Made by a program: the position numbers and the translations under genes
The notes under the pieces: generated by a model
Databases searched by the model: none
Seen by the model: the letters and a program-made list of their open reading frames with translations, nothing else
What the model was told of the DNA's origin: nothing
Assembly (NCBI GenBank): GCA_022766825.1
Contig: JALEQE010000170.1
Location: 1-38,291 of the forward strand
Source: Oscillospiraceae bacterium
GTDB lineage: Bacteria > Bacillota > Clostridia > Oscillospirales > Ruminococcaceae
Direction of reading: 5' to 3'
Length of the DNA stretch: 38,291 nucleotides
Shown: one piece after another, positions 22,856 to 30,415 of the stretch
Layout of the letters: each line of letters opens with the position of its first letter
Numbering within the stretch: position 1 is the stretch's first letter

Positions 22856-24061
22856 ATGAAGAAGAAGTTACTCGCCGCTTTAATGGCGGCAACCTGTCTG
22901 CTCGCGGGCTGTTCAAACGGCTCTACAAGCAGCACGACAAGCACATCAAGAACGACAAGCGAAACAAGCACGTCTGCGGCAAGCACTGCAGAGAGCAAGG
23001 ACGCTTCCGCACCCGAATCAGCGACAAGCGGTACGGAGTCTACGGCTCAGACAACTTCCGGCGCAAACACCGTAGTTGCAGGATTTGTTTACATCGGCAA
23101 AATCGACGACGGCGGCTACACACAGGCTCACGACGCGGGAAGAAAAGCTATTGAGGCTATGGGCGTTGAAACCCACTATCTTGAAGACGTTAAAGAAACC
23201 GTTTCCGACACCGAAGAGGCAATAAGAACACTTATTGAACAAGGTTGCAACCTTATCTACACTAACTCTTTCGGCTTTATGGAAGGCACTGTTGAAATGG
23301 CAAAGGAATATCCCGATGTCAAGTTCGCACACTGCTCCGGCTATCAGAGAGCGGACAACCTTTCCACATATTTTGGCAAGGTTTATCAGGCTCGTTACCT
23401 TTCGGGTATAGTTGCCGGTATGAAAACAAAAGCAAATAAAATAGGCTATGTTGCCGCAAAGGGTATTCCCGAGGTTATTCGCGGTATCAACGCATTTACA
23501 CTCGGCGTTCAATCCGTTAATCCCGACGCTACCGTTGAAGTAAGATTTACCGATACCTGGTATGATCCCGCTGTTGAAAAGCAGGCGGCTATCGAACTTC
23601 TGAACAACGGCGTTGATGTTATCGCACAGCACCAGGATACAACAGCTCCGCAGGTTGCGGCACAGGAAAAGGGCGCTTTCTGCATAGGCTATAACTTCCC
23701 GACTTCCGACGCGGCTCCCAACGCTTATCTTACGGCTGCTTGCTTTAACTGGCCGCAGTTCTACACCGATGACGTTCAGAGAGCAATTGACGGCACTTGG
23801 TCTTCAAGAGCATACTGGGAGGGTCTTGCTTCTAATATGACTTACCTTGACAAGCTCACCGACCTTTGCGAAGAAGGTACACAGGAAAAGGTTGACGAAG
23901 CGCAGAAAAAGATTATTTCTGGCGAACTCGAACCGTTCACAGGCCCGCTTTACGATCAGGACGGCAACCTCAAGGTTGAGGACGGCGTAAAGATGACCGA
24001 CGATGAAATCTGGAATATGTCTTGGTTCGTTAAGGGCGTTGTAGGCACTATTCCTCAATAA
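22856..24061 (+). CDS. BMP-family purine/nucleoside-binding lipoprotein
   Basis: The 401-residue protein has signal MKKKLLAALMAATCLLAGC (Cys19 lipidated) and a long Ser/Thr linker to about residue 75. It then has a Bmp/PnrA fold: VAGFVYIGKIDDGGYTQAHD, IYTNSFGFMEGTVEMA, KFAHCSGYQ, YLSGIVAGMKTKANKIGYVA, GVDVIAQHQDTTAPQ. BMP proteins bind purine nucleosides or bases. With the following ATPase and two permeases it makes a BmpA/NupABC-like importer; xpt upstream supports a purine substrate. Two hairpins after the gene should lower downstream expression relative to this subunit. Confidence 0.9.
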   Translation: MKKKLLAALMAATCLLAGCSNGSTSSTTSTSRTTSETSTSAASTAESKDASAPESATSGTESTAQTTSGANTVVAGFVYIGKIDDGGYTQAHDAGRKAIEAMGVETHYLEDVKETVSDTEEAIRTLIEQGCNLIYTNSFGFMEGTVEMAKEYPDVKFAHCSGYQRADNLSTYFGKVYQARYLSGIVAGMKTKANKIGYVAAKGIPEVIRGINAFTLGVQSVNPDATVEVRFTDTWYDPAVEKQAAIELLNNGVDVIAQHQDTTAPQVAAQEKGAFCIGYNFPTSDAAPNAYLTAACFNWPQFYTDDVQRAIDGTWSSRAYWEGLASNMTYLDKLTDLCEEGTQEKVDEAQKKIISGELEPFTGPLYDQDGNLKVEDGVKMTDDEIWNMSWFVKGVVGTIPQ

Positions 24062-24093
24062 ATAAGACATTTTCAACGATAAAAACAGATCCG

Positions 24094-24165
24094 GGCAGTA
24101 CATTATATTAAAAAAATGTATTGCCTGATTTGTTTTTTCAAAGAGCGGCAGAAATACCGCTTTTT
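24094..24165 (+). terminator. Two tandem terminator-like hairpins inside the importer operon
   Basis: Hairpin 1: GGCAGTACAT (24094-24103) with ATGTATTGCC (24116-24125), then a T-rich tail. Hairpin 2: AGCGG (24144-24148) with CCGCT (24157-24161), then TTTT. Both lie in the 149-bp gap before the ATPase gene, which has no strong promoter of its own that I can see. Confidence 0.65.
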
Positions 24166-24210
24166 GAAAAAACTTATCAACATAACGACTTCGCAAAACA
24201 GGAGGTCTGA

Positions 24211-25734
24211 ATGAGCGAACCTTATATAAAACTCGAAAATATATGCAAATCTTTCGGTACAGTCAAAGCGAACAACAACGTTTCCATTGACGTGAACAAA
24301 GGCGAGATACTCGCTTTGCTGGGCGAGAACGGTTCGGGAAAAAGTACGCTTGTAAATATGCTGAGCGGAATTTATCAGCCCGACAGCGGCTCAATTTACC
24401 TTGACGGAAAACTCGTATCGTTCAAATCGCCGAAAGACGCGATAGCGTCAGGTATCGGAATGGTACATCAGCATTTCAAGCTGGTTGATGTTTTCACGGC
24501 GGCGGAAAACATCATAATGGGCAAGCAAAAAAACGTTTTCCTGAGCAAAAAGCGTATGAATGAGCAAATAGCTCAGCTCAATGAGAAATACGGTCTTTCC
24601 GTTACACCCGATAAAAAAGTGTATGATATGTCGGTCAGCGAAAAGCAGTCCGTGGAAATTATGAAAATACTTTATCGCGGCGCGGACGTACTAATTCTCG
24701 ATGAACCGACAGCGGTACTTACTCCGCAGGAAATCGACGCGCTTTTCGATATACTCCGCAAAATGAAAGCGCAGGGCTGTTCGATAATAATTATCACGCA
24801 CAAAATGGCGGAGGTACTGAGCATTTCCGACAGAGTAACCGTTTTGCGAAAAGGCGAGTGTATCGCGACGGTGAACACCGCCGAAACAACTCCGCAGAAA
24901 CTTACCGAAATGATGGTCGGAAGCGCGGTGTCGCTTGAAATAGAACGCCCGACAACAACGCTTTCCGAAAAGCCTCTGCTCTCTGTAAAAAATCTGCTTC
25001 TGAAGAACATTGATGATGTTCCCGTAATAAACGATATGTCGTTTGACGTGTACGGCGGCGAAATAGTCGGCGTTGCGGGTATCGCGGGCAGCGGTCAGAA
25101 AGAACTGTGCGAGGTTATCGCGGGACTTTGCAAAGCAAACGGCGGCGACATTCTGTTTGACGGCGGCAGTATATTGGGACTTTCTCCGCACGCCATACTG
25201 AAAAAAGGTATAAGTATGAGCTTTGTTCCCGAGGACCGTCTTGGAATGGGTCTTGTCGCGGGAATGAGTATCACCGATAACGTTATACTGAAATCGTACA
25301 ACAAAAACCCAGGTCCGTTTATTGACAAAAAATACGCCAAGTCATTGGCTCAGCAGATAGTAAAGGATTTTGACATATCAACCCCGTCTGTAAATCACCA
25401 GGTTAAAAAACTATCGGGCGGCAACATTCAGAAGGTATTGCTTGGCCGTGAGATATGGCTCAGTCCGCGCGTCCTTATTACAGCGTATCCCGTCCGCGGA
25501 CTGGATATAGGTGCATCGTACAATATTTATCACATACTCAACGAGCAGAAGAAAAAAGGCGTTGCGGTGCTGTTTATCGGAGAGGATCTTGATGTGCTGA
25601 AAAGCATTTCGGACAGGCTTATGGTTATCCACAACGGAGAGATAATTGATATTGTCGATCCCGAAACGGTTACAAAAGAGGACATCGGTCTTATGATGCT
25701 CGGACATAAAAAAGAGGAGGGTGACGCCGTATGA
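24211..25734 (+). CDS. ABC importer ATPase with two nucleotide-binding domains (NupA-like)
   Basis: The 507-residue protein carries two fused ABC ATPase domains. Domain 1 has Walker A GENGSGKST, a SVSEKQSVEI signature region and ILDEPTAVLTPQE. Domain 2 has the degenerate P-loop GIAGSGQKE, SFVPEDRLGMGLV, LSGGNIQKVLLGRE and a Walker B region LITAYPVRGLDIGA with Tyr-Pro in place of Glu-Pro. This asymmetry (one hydrolysing and one regulatory site) is standard for sugar/nucleoside importers of this class. It works with the BMP lipoprotein and two permeases. It overlaps the first permease gene by 4 nt. Confidence 0.92.
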   Translation: MSEPYIKLENICKSFGTVKANNNVSIDVNKGEILALLGENGSGKSTLVNMLSGIYQPDSGSIYLDGKLVSFKSPKDAIASGIGMVHQHFKLVDVFTAAENIIMGKQKNVFLSKKRMNEQIAQLNEKYGLSVTPDKKVYDMSVSEKQSVEIMKILYRGADVLILDEPTAVLTPQEIDALFDILRKMKAQGCSIIIITHKMAEVLSISDRVTVLRKGECIATVNTAETTPQKLTEMMVGSAVSLEIERPTTTLSEKPLLSVKNLLLKNIDDVPVINDMSFDVYGGEIVGVAGIAGSGQKELCEVIAGLCKANGGDILFDGGSILGLSPHAILKKGISMSFVPEDRLGMGLVAGMSITDNVILKSYNKNPGPFIDKKYAKSLAQQIVKDFDISTPSVNHQVKKLSGGNIQKVLLGREIWLSPRVLITAYPVRGLDIGASYNIYHILNEQKKKGVAVLFIGEDLDVLKSISDRLMVIHNGEIIDIVDPETVTKEDIGLMMLGHKKEEGDAV

Positions 25735-26798
25735 TGAGAATACAGATTTCAAAGCGCGCGGGCGTTTCGCGGGTCGCGGATACGCTTATTCGCATAGGCG
25801 CGATCATTGCCTCGTTGTTGCTTGCGGGCGCGGTAATGGCTATTATGGGCTTTAACCCGCTGAATATCTTCTCAAAGATAATCACTTCAACGACATCGTC
25901 CTTTTCGCGCTTTTCCGAAACCATCAACAAAACAATATTGCTTACAACCTTATCGCTTGGTATTGCGGTCGCGTTCAGAATGAAATTCTGGAACATCGGC
26001 GCAGAAGGTCAGCTTTATATGGGTGCGTTCGGCGCGGCGCTCGCGGCGTTTGGTTTCCCCGAATTGCCTATGCCGCTTTTGCTGTTGATTATGGGATTGT
26101 TCGCGTTTATATTCGGCGGGATTTGGGCGATCATTCCCGCGCTGATTAAGATTAAATTCTCAACGTCCGAAACGTTGGTTACTTTGATGATGAATTACAT
26201 CGCTATTCAATTTATATCGTATCTGCAATACGGACCGTGGAAAGATCCCGCGTCACTTGGAGCGGCTAAAATTGCCCGCTTTTCCGACAACGCAATTCTT
26301 CCGAAAGTATTCGGAATCCACGCAGGCTGGATAATCACACTGGTGTTGGTAATTCTCACGACTATTCTGTTAAAGCACACAAAACTCGGTTATCAGATAG
26401 ACGTTCTCGGCGAAAGCGAAACCACCGCTCGTTACGCGGGAATGAACACGGTAAAGATTATGCTCCTTGCCGTTGCAATATCGGGCGGACTTTGCGGAAT
26501 GGCAGGCTTTATGCAGGCGTCCGCCATTGAAAAATCAATAACCGACAGTATGAGCGGCGGTCTGGGATTCACGGCTATAATTACCGCTTGGCTCGCGAAA
26601 CTCAATCCGCCTGTTATGGTAATTGTATCGTTCGCGTTTTCGATGCTTTTGCAGAGCGGAAAATCACTTCAGGTTATGGGTTTACCCTCATCTATAACGG
26701 AAATATTGCAAGGCGTTATCATTTTCTTCGTTCTTGCAAGCGAATTTTTCATCAACTATAAAATATCGTTCCGCAAAACGGCAAAGGAGGCAAAGTGA
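25731..26798 (+). CDS. Nucleoside-type ABC permease 1 (NupB/YufP-like)
   Basis: The 355-residue membrane protein has about nine hydrophobic segments and the BPD_transp_2 core: FWNIGAEGQLYMGAFGAAL, TLMMNYIAIQFISYL, GMNTVKIMLLAVAISGGLCG, GLGFTAIITAWLAKLNPP. Its ATG overlaps the ATPase stop (ATGA); GAGGAGG lies 10 nt upstream, which favours 25731 over the next ATG at 25734. It forms a heterodimeric channel with the next gene product for purines or nucleosides. Confidence 0.9.
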   Translation: MMRIQISKRAGVSRVADTLIRIGAIIASLLLAGAVMAIMGFNPLNIFSKIITSTTSSFSRFSETINKTILLTTLSLGIAVAFRMKFWNIGAEGQLYMGAFGAALAAFGFPELPMPLLLLIMGLFAFIFGGIWAIIPALIKIKFSTSETLVTLMMNYIAIQFISYLQYGPWKDPASLGAAKIARFSDNAILPKVFGIHAGWIITLVLVILTTILLKHTKLGYQIDVLGESETTARYAGMNTVKIMLLAVAISGGLCGMAGFMQASAIEKSITDSMSGGLGFTAIITAWLAKLNPPVMVIVSFAFSMLLQSGKSLQVMGLPSSITEILQGVIIFFVLASEFFINYKISFRKTAKEAK

Positions 26799-27742
26799 TG
26801 GATATTCTGAATGAAATTTCACTGTTTTTGCAGACTTCCGTCCAGATGGGAACGCATATTCTCTTTGCGATTGTCGGAGGAATAATCTGCGAGCGCGTTG
26901 GTAATATGAACCTCGGTATTGAGGGTATGATGCTTATGGGCGCGGCGGTCGGATTTTCCGTGGCTTGCGCGACTTCAAATCCACTGCTTGCTGTACTTGC
27001 CGCAGGAGCAGCCGGAATGCTGGGCGCGCTTATATATGCGGTTGTTACCGTAACGTTCCGAGGAAATCAGGTCGTTACGGGACTGGTTTTGACGATATTC
27101 GGTACGGGCGTCGCAGGCTTTATCGGAAAATCTGTGTCGGGCAATATTATCCCCGAAAACGTTACAAAAACATTTGCGCCGTATAAAATCCCCGTGTTGA
27201 GCGATATTCCGATAATCGGAAAGGCGCTGTTTGACCAAAGCATTTACGTTCAGTTGGCAATTATAATCGCCATTGCCGCGTTTTTCTATATGAAAAAGAC
27301 AAAGTGGGGACTGAATATGCGAGCGGTCGGAGAAAATCCCGCCGCCGCGGACGCCTCGGGAATAAATGTCACGCTTTACAAATATGTTCACATTCTGATG
27401 GGCGGTTTCCTGTGCGGAATAGGCGGAGCTTATCTTTCTGTCGTATTCCTCACAACGTGGCAGGACAATGTCACCGCGGGCGCGGGCTGGATTGCGGTCG
27501 CGCTGATAATCTTCAGTACCTGGAATCCTCTTAAAGCAATACTTGCGGCTTATCTTTTCGGTATGCTGAAAGGTCTTAACTTTAAAATGCAGGGTTGGGG
27601 CATACAGGTATCTTCACAGCTGCTTGATATGATTCCTTACGCGGCGACTGTAATCGTGCTGATAATCATCACACTGCGCAAGAAAAAGGAGTATCAGCCG
27701 CCAAAATCGCTCGGCAATCCCTACTTCCGAGAGGAACGATAA
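26798..27742 (+). CDS. Nucleoside-type ABC permease 2 (NupC/YufQ-like)
   Basis: I use the ATG at 26798, which overlaps the previous stop by one base (TGATG) and follows AAAGGAGG by 7 nt; a GTG at 26795 is the alternative. The 314-residue protein has the usual eight or so membrane segments with RVGNMNLGIEGMMLMGAA, GNQVVTGLVLTIFGTGVAG, NMRAVGENPAAADASGINV and GAGWIAVALIIFSTWNPLK. It completes the importer and is followed by a terminator 20 bp downstream. Confidence 0.9.
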   Translation: MDILNEISLFLQTSVQMGTHILFAIVGGIICERVGNMNLGIEGMMLMGAAVGFSVACATSNPLLAVLAAGAAGMLGALIYAVVTVTFRGNQVVTGLVLTIFGTGVAGFIGKSVSGNIIPENVTKTFAPYKIPVLSDIPIIGKALFDQSIYVQLAIIIAIAAFFYMKKTKWGLNMRAVGENPAAADASGINVTLYKYVHILMGGFLCGIGGAYLSVVFLTTWQDNVTAGAGWIAVALIIFSTWNPLKAILAAYLFGMLKGLNFKMQGWGIQVSSQLLDMIPYAATVIVLIIITLRKKKEYQPPKSLGNPYFREER

Positions 27743-27762
27743 CTTTTTACAAATACAAAAAA

Positions 27763-27792
27763 CGGCGCTGTAATAACGGTGCCGCTTTTTTT
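27763..27792 (+). terminator. Terminator of the purine importer block
   Basis: CGGCGC (27763-27768) pairs with GTGCCG (27779-27784) and is followed by CTTTTTTT. The remaining gap to 27984 holds no gene; an AT-rich TATAAT at about 27931-27936 may be the cheY promoter, but its -35 box is unclear. Confidence 0.82.
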
Positions 27793-27984
27793 CTAAGAGC
27801 GAACATTCAGAACAAGCCATATAAAATATCAGCAGTACGGAAAAGAAGTTATCTGTTAATGTAAGGTATTTCCATAATAATTGTATATTTTCCCTCAAAC
27901 CACTTGATTTTTCAGAGAAAATATATTAAAATATAATTACGGGCTACATGTCCGCATAAAACGCAGAAAGGATTATATGAAGAG

Positions 27985-28347
27985 ATGGCACTGAAAGTAT
28001 TGATATGCGATGACTCGATATTTGTTCGCAAAAAAATGAGAACCGCTATCGAAAGCGCGGGAGTTACCGATATTGTTGAGGCTTCCGACGGACAGCAGGC
28101 GGTTGAGAAGTACAAAGCGGAAAAACCCGACCTTTGTTTTATGGACATTATTATGCCGGTTAAGACCGGAGTTGAGGCTCTGAAAGAAATCCGCGAATTT
28201 GACAAAAACGCAAAAGTGATTATGGCTTCCTCCGTAGGAACGCAGGCAAATCTCAAAGAGGCTATTGTTGCGGGAGCTTATGACTTTCTGCAAAAACCGA
28301 TTGAAGACGCCGCAATCAAGAAGATCATAGACAGAGTCAAAGAATAA
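27985..28347 (+). CDS. Single-domain CheY-like response regulator
   Basis: The 120-residue receiver domain has no output domain. Key residues are the acidic pair Asp9-Asp10, the phosphoacceptor Asp54 (CFMDIIMP), Ser82 in the switch Ser/Thr position (MASSVG) and Lys104 (LQKP). It should be phosphorylated by a histidine kinase encoded elsewhere and passes the signal by protein contact. It precedes by 10 bp a protein with a CheX-like phosphatase domain, its likely partner. No kinase, receptor or flagellar gene is in the window. Confidence 0.9.
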   Translation: MALKVLICDDSIFVRKKMRTAIESAGVTDIVEASDGQQAVEKYKAEKPDLCFMDIIMPVKTGVEALKEIREFDKNAKVIMASSVGTQANLKEAIVAGAYDFLQKPIEDAAIKKIIDRVKE

Positions 28348-28357
28348 GGAGAACTGT

Positions 28358-29227
28358 ATGTTTACACAATTTTTTGGAAATTATCTGTTAAGCAACAATC
28401 TTGTTACCTGTGAACAGCTTTCGGAAGCTCTTTTCCCCAAAACGCCGCACCGTCTTAAACTTGGAACAATCGCAATAAACGAAGGACTTGTCACAGCAGA
28501 ACAGGTTGAAATCGCACACAGAAAGCAGCAACAGGAAGATAAGCGTATCGGAGATGTTATGGTTGAGCTTGGTTTTCTCACAAGCGAACAGGTTGAACAC
28601 CTTTTCAGTATGCAGCATCCCGCGCACCTTCTTCTCGGTCAGTCGCTCATTGACAACGGCGTTATGACGAACGCTGAATTTGAAAAGGCTCTTGGCGACT
28701 ACAAACGCGAATACAGTATAACCGACGACGATATACGCAACGAAAACGAAATGTCCGTCAAACGCATTATGGAAGATTTCTACGGACTTGCGGACAATTC
28801 ATTGAAATCAAAATATGTTTATCTGCTTTTTAAGAACATAATCCGCTTTATAGGTGATGATTTTATGCCGATAATGAAGGATAAATATACAAACGACGTT
28901 ACGGGTTGTGTAAAGCAGGCAATCGGCGGAAAAGAAAATATCCTCACGGCGTATTATTCCGATGACGCTGCTGCGGCAGGATTTGCTTCTCGTTTTGCAA
29001 AAGAACAGCTCACCGACAACGACGAATATACAAAGGCTTGTATAGGAGAATTTCTCAACCTGCACAATGGTCTTTTCGCAGTAAACGTAAGCAACGATGA
29101 AGGACACGAACTTGAACTGAGTCCGCAGGAATATAACGCTACCGTTCCGTCAGACAAAATTGACAATTCCCTTGTGATTTCCTTGCGATTCGCGTTCGGA
29201 GATGTAGATTTCTTTGTCTGCGTTTGA
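28358..29227 (+). CDS. MshEN-like repeats fused to a CheX-like phosphatase domain
   Basis: The 289-residue protein has two halves. Residues 1-117 hold four copies of a 24-residue unit: FFGNYLLSNNLVTCEQLSEA (6-25), KLGTIAINEGLVTAEQVEIA, RIGDVMVELGFLTSEQVEHL and LLGQSLIDNGVMTNAEFEKA. This is the pattern of the MshEN/GspE N-terminal domain, which in several proteins binds c-di-GMP. Residues about 150-289 resemble CheX/CheC: the helix CIGEFLNLHNG carries the Glu231 and Asn234 expected of the phosphatase site. It probably dephosphorylates the CheY encoded 10 bp upstream. Ligand binding and activity are inference from pattern matches. Confidence 0.7.
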   Translation: MFTQFFGNYLLSNNLVTCEQLSEALFPKTPHRLKLGTIAINEGLVTAEQVEIAHRKQQQEDKRIGDVMVELGFLTSEQVEHLFSMQHPAHLLLGQSLIDNGVMTNAEFEKALGDYKREYSITDDDIRNENEMSVKRIMEDFYGLADNSLKSKYVYLLFKNIIRFIGDDFMPIMKDKYTNDVTGCVKQAIGGKENILTAYYSDDAAAAGFASRFAKEQLTDNDEYTKACIGEFLNLHNGLFAVNVSNDEGHELELSPQEYNATVPSDKIDNSLVISLRFAFGDVDFFVCV

Positions 29228-29283
29228 TTACACAGCTGAATGAAATTATTGATTTATCATCTCTGAATAATATTCCGGATAAT

Positions 29284-29321
29284 AAAAAAGCCGCTCAACC
29301 ATAATGGTTAAGCGGTTTTTT
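29284..29321. terminator. Bidirectional terminator between CheX-like gene and tRNA
   Basis: CCGCT (29291-29295) and AACCAT (29297-29302) pair with ATGGTT (29304-29309) and AGCGG (29311-29315). Six As precede the stem and six Ts follow it, so it works for both strands. Confidence 0.9.
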
Positions 29322-29323
29322 AG

Positions 29324-29400
29324 TGGTACGCCTGAAGGGATTCGAACCCCCGACCCTTTGGTTCGTAGCCAAATACTCTATCCAGCTGAGCTACAGGCGC
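29324..29400 (-). tRNA. tRNA-Arg (anticodon ACG)
   Basis: The cloverleaf folds on the minus strand: acceptor GCGCCTG/CAGGCGT, D-arm GCTC...GAGT, anticodon stem TTTGG/CCAAA with loop CTACGAA (anticodon ACG), and T-loop TTCGAAT. The 3' CCA is encoded (29326-29324). ACG should be edited to ICG by TadA to read CGU, CGC and CGA. Position 1:72 is a G-U pair. Confidence 0.95.
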
Positions 29401-29436
29401 ATATTACTGTTGCCGATATTCCCAACACCAGTAATT

Positions 29437-29465
29437 ATTATAACACTATTTGAGGAATTTGTCAA
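29437..29465 (-). promoter_or_regulatory. Promoter of tRNA-Arg
   Basis: On the minus strand a perfect TTGACA (29465-29460), 17-bp spacer and perfect TATAAT (29442-29437) lie about 37 bp before the tRNA, as expected of a strong stable-RNA promoter. Confidence 0.85.
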
Positions 29466-29516
29466 GGGTTTTTTAAAAATTTTTTCGTATTCTGTTCTAA
29501 TTTCGCCCAAGCTAGT

Positions 29517-30221
29517 CTATATCGACAGTATTTCCTTTTCCTTATCCTCGGTCAATACGCCATTCGTGCGCATACTCGCGAGAACCTGCTCCATACGCTG
29601 ACGCGCGAGTTCGGGCGACTTGTCAAGCGAATACACCGACGGCGCGTTCGGCAACCCTGCCAGCATTGCACATTCGTATTCCGTAAGCTCCGACGGCTTT
29701 TTCCCGTAATAACCCTCCGCCGCGCTCGCAAGCCCGTAATAATCACTGCCGAAATAAATAGTGTTGACGTACAGCTCGAAAATCTCGTTTTTGGAAAGTT
29801 CTTTTTCAAGAGCAAACGCCGCGTACACCTCGGCAAACTTACGCTCAAAATTCTTCGACTGCGTAAACCATAAATTCTTCGTGAGCTGTTGCGTTATAGT
29901 CGAACCGCCTTGGTCAAACGAAAGCGTTTTTATATCATACAGAGCGGAACGCGCAATTGCTTTCATGTCTATTCCGCCGTGTTTATAAAACCGCCTGTCC
30001 TCAACGGAAATTACGGCGTTGACATAAAACTCGGGAATGTCGTCGAATTTCACGAAATCCTCTCGTTCGCGGACTTTTTCCACCGCCTGCGTTATCGAAA
30101 GCTCTTTTTTCGCGTTGTTCCACATAACCGCGCCCTTGATTGCGAACACTCCCGCCACAATCACAAAAAGACCGATTATTATCAGCAGTACACGCAGAAT
30201 AATCTTCAAAACCTTTTTCAT
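29517..30221 (-). CDS. mtgA: Monofunctional peptidoglycan glycosyltransferase (GT51)
   Basis: The 234-residue enzyme polymerises lipid II into glycan strands at the outer face of the membrane. A single anchor (about 5-28) is followed by the GT51 domain: catalytic Glu74 in VEDRRFYKHGG, QGGSTITQQLTKNL, ERKFAEVYAAFALEKELSKN and the YYGKKPSELTEYECAMLAGL segment. There is no transpeptidase domain, so it is monofunctional. The start has AGGTGAG upstream that overlaps the stop of a 57-residue membrane protein gene. It lies at the end of the Bce-type block, consistent with a wall-stress context. Confidence 0.9.
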   Translation of the reverse strand: MKKVLKIILRVLLIIIGLFVIVAGVFAIKGAVMWNNAKKELSITQAVEKVREREDFVKFDDIPEFYVNAVISVEDRRFYKHGGIDMKAIARSALYDIKTLSFDQGGSTITQQLTKNLWFTQSKNFERKFAEVYAAFALEKELSKNEIFELYVNTIYFGSDYYGLASAAEGYYGKKPSELTEYECAMLAGLPNAPSVYSLDKSPELARQRMEQVLASMRTNGVLTEDKEKEILSI

Positions 30222-30229
30222 AATCTCAC

Positions 30230-30403
30230 CTAAATATCACTACCATATGCCCCCGTGAACTTTTTTCGCCGTGAACGGATAACCGCTTTCACAAAACTCA
30301 CCGCAGCCCAAATCAATATTACCACAATCAAAAGCGGCGCGCAAATAATTCCCAATATAATTCCCAGAACTATTTTCAATACTTTTATCAGCGATTTTTT
30401 CAT
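30230..30403 (-). CDS. Small membrane protein, 57 residues
   Basis: A good ribosome site (AAAGGA, 7 nt spacing) precedes an ATG at 30403. The protein is KKSLIKVLKIVLGIILGII, a CAPLLIVVILIWAAVSFV hydrophobic core, then a basic end (KAVIRSRRKKF). This makes one long or two short membrane segments with a cytoplasmic positive tail. I recognise no family. It lies 12 bp after the BceB-like gene and 8 bp before mtgA, whose ribosome site overlaps its stop, so it is likely translated as part of this operon. Confidence 0.6.
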   Translation of the reverse strand: MKKSLIKVLKIVLGIILGIICAPLLIVVILIWAAVSFVKAVIRSRRKKFTGAYGSDI

Positions 30404-30415
30404 AATTACGTCCTT

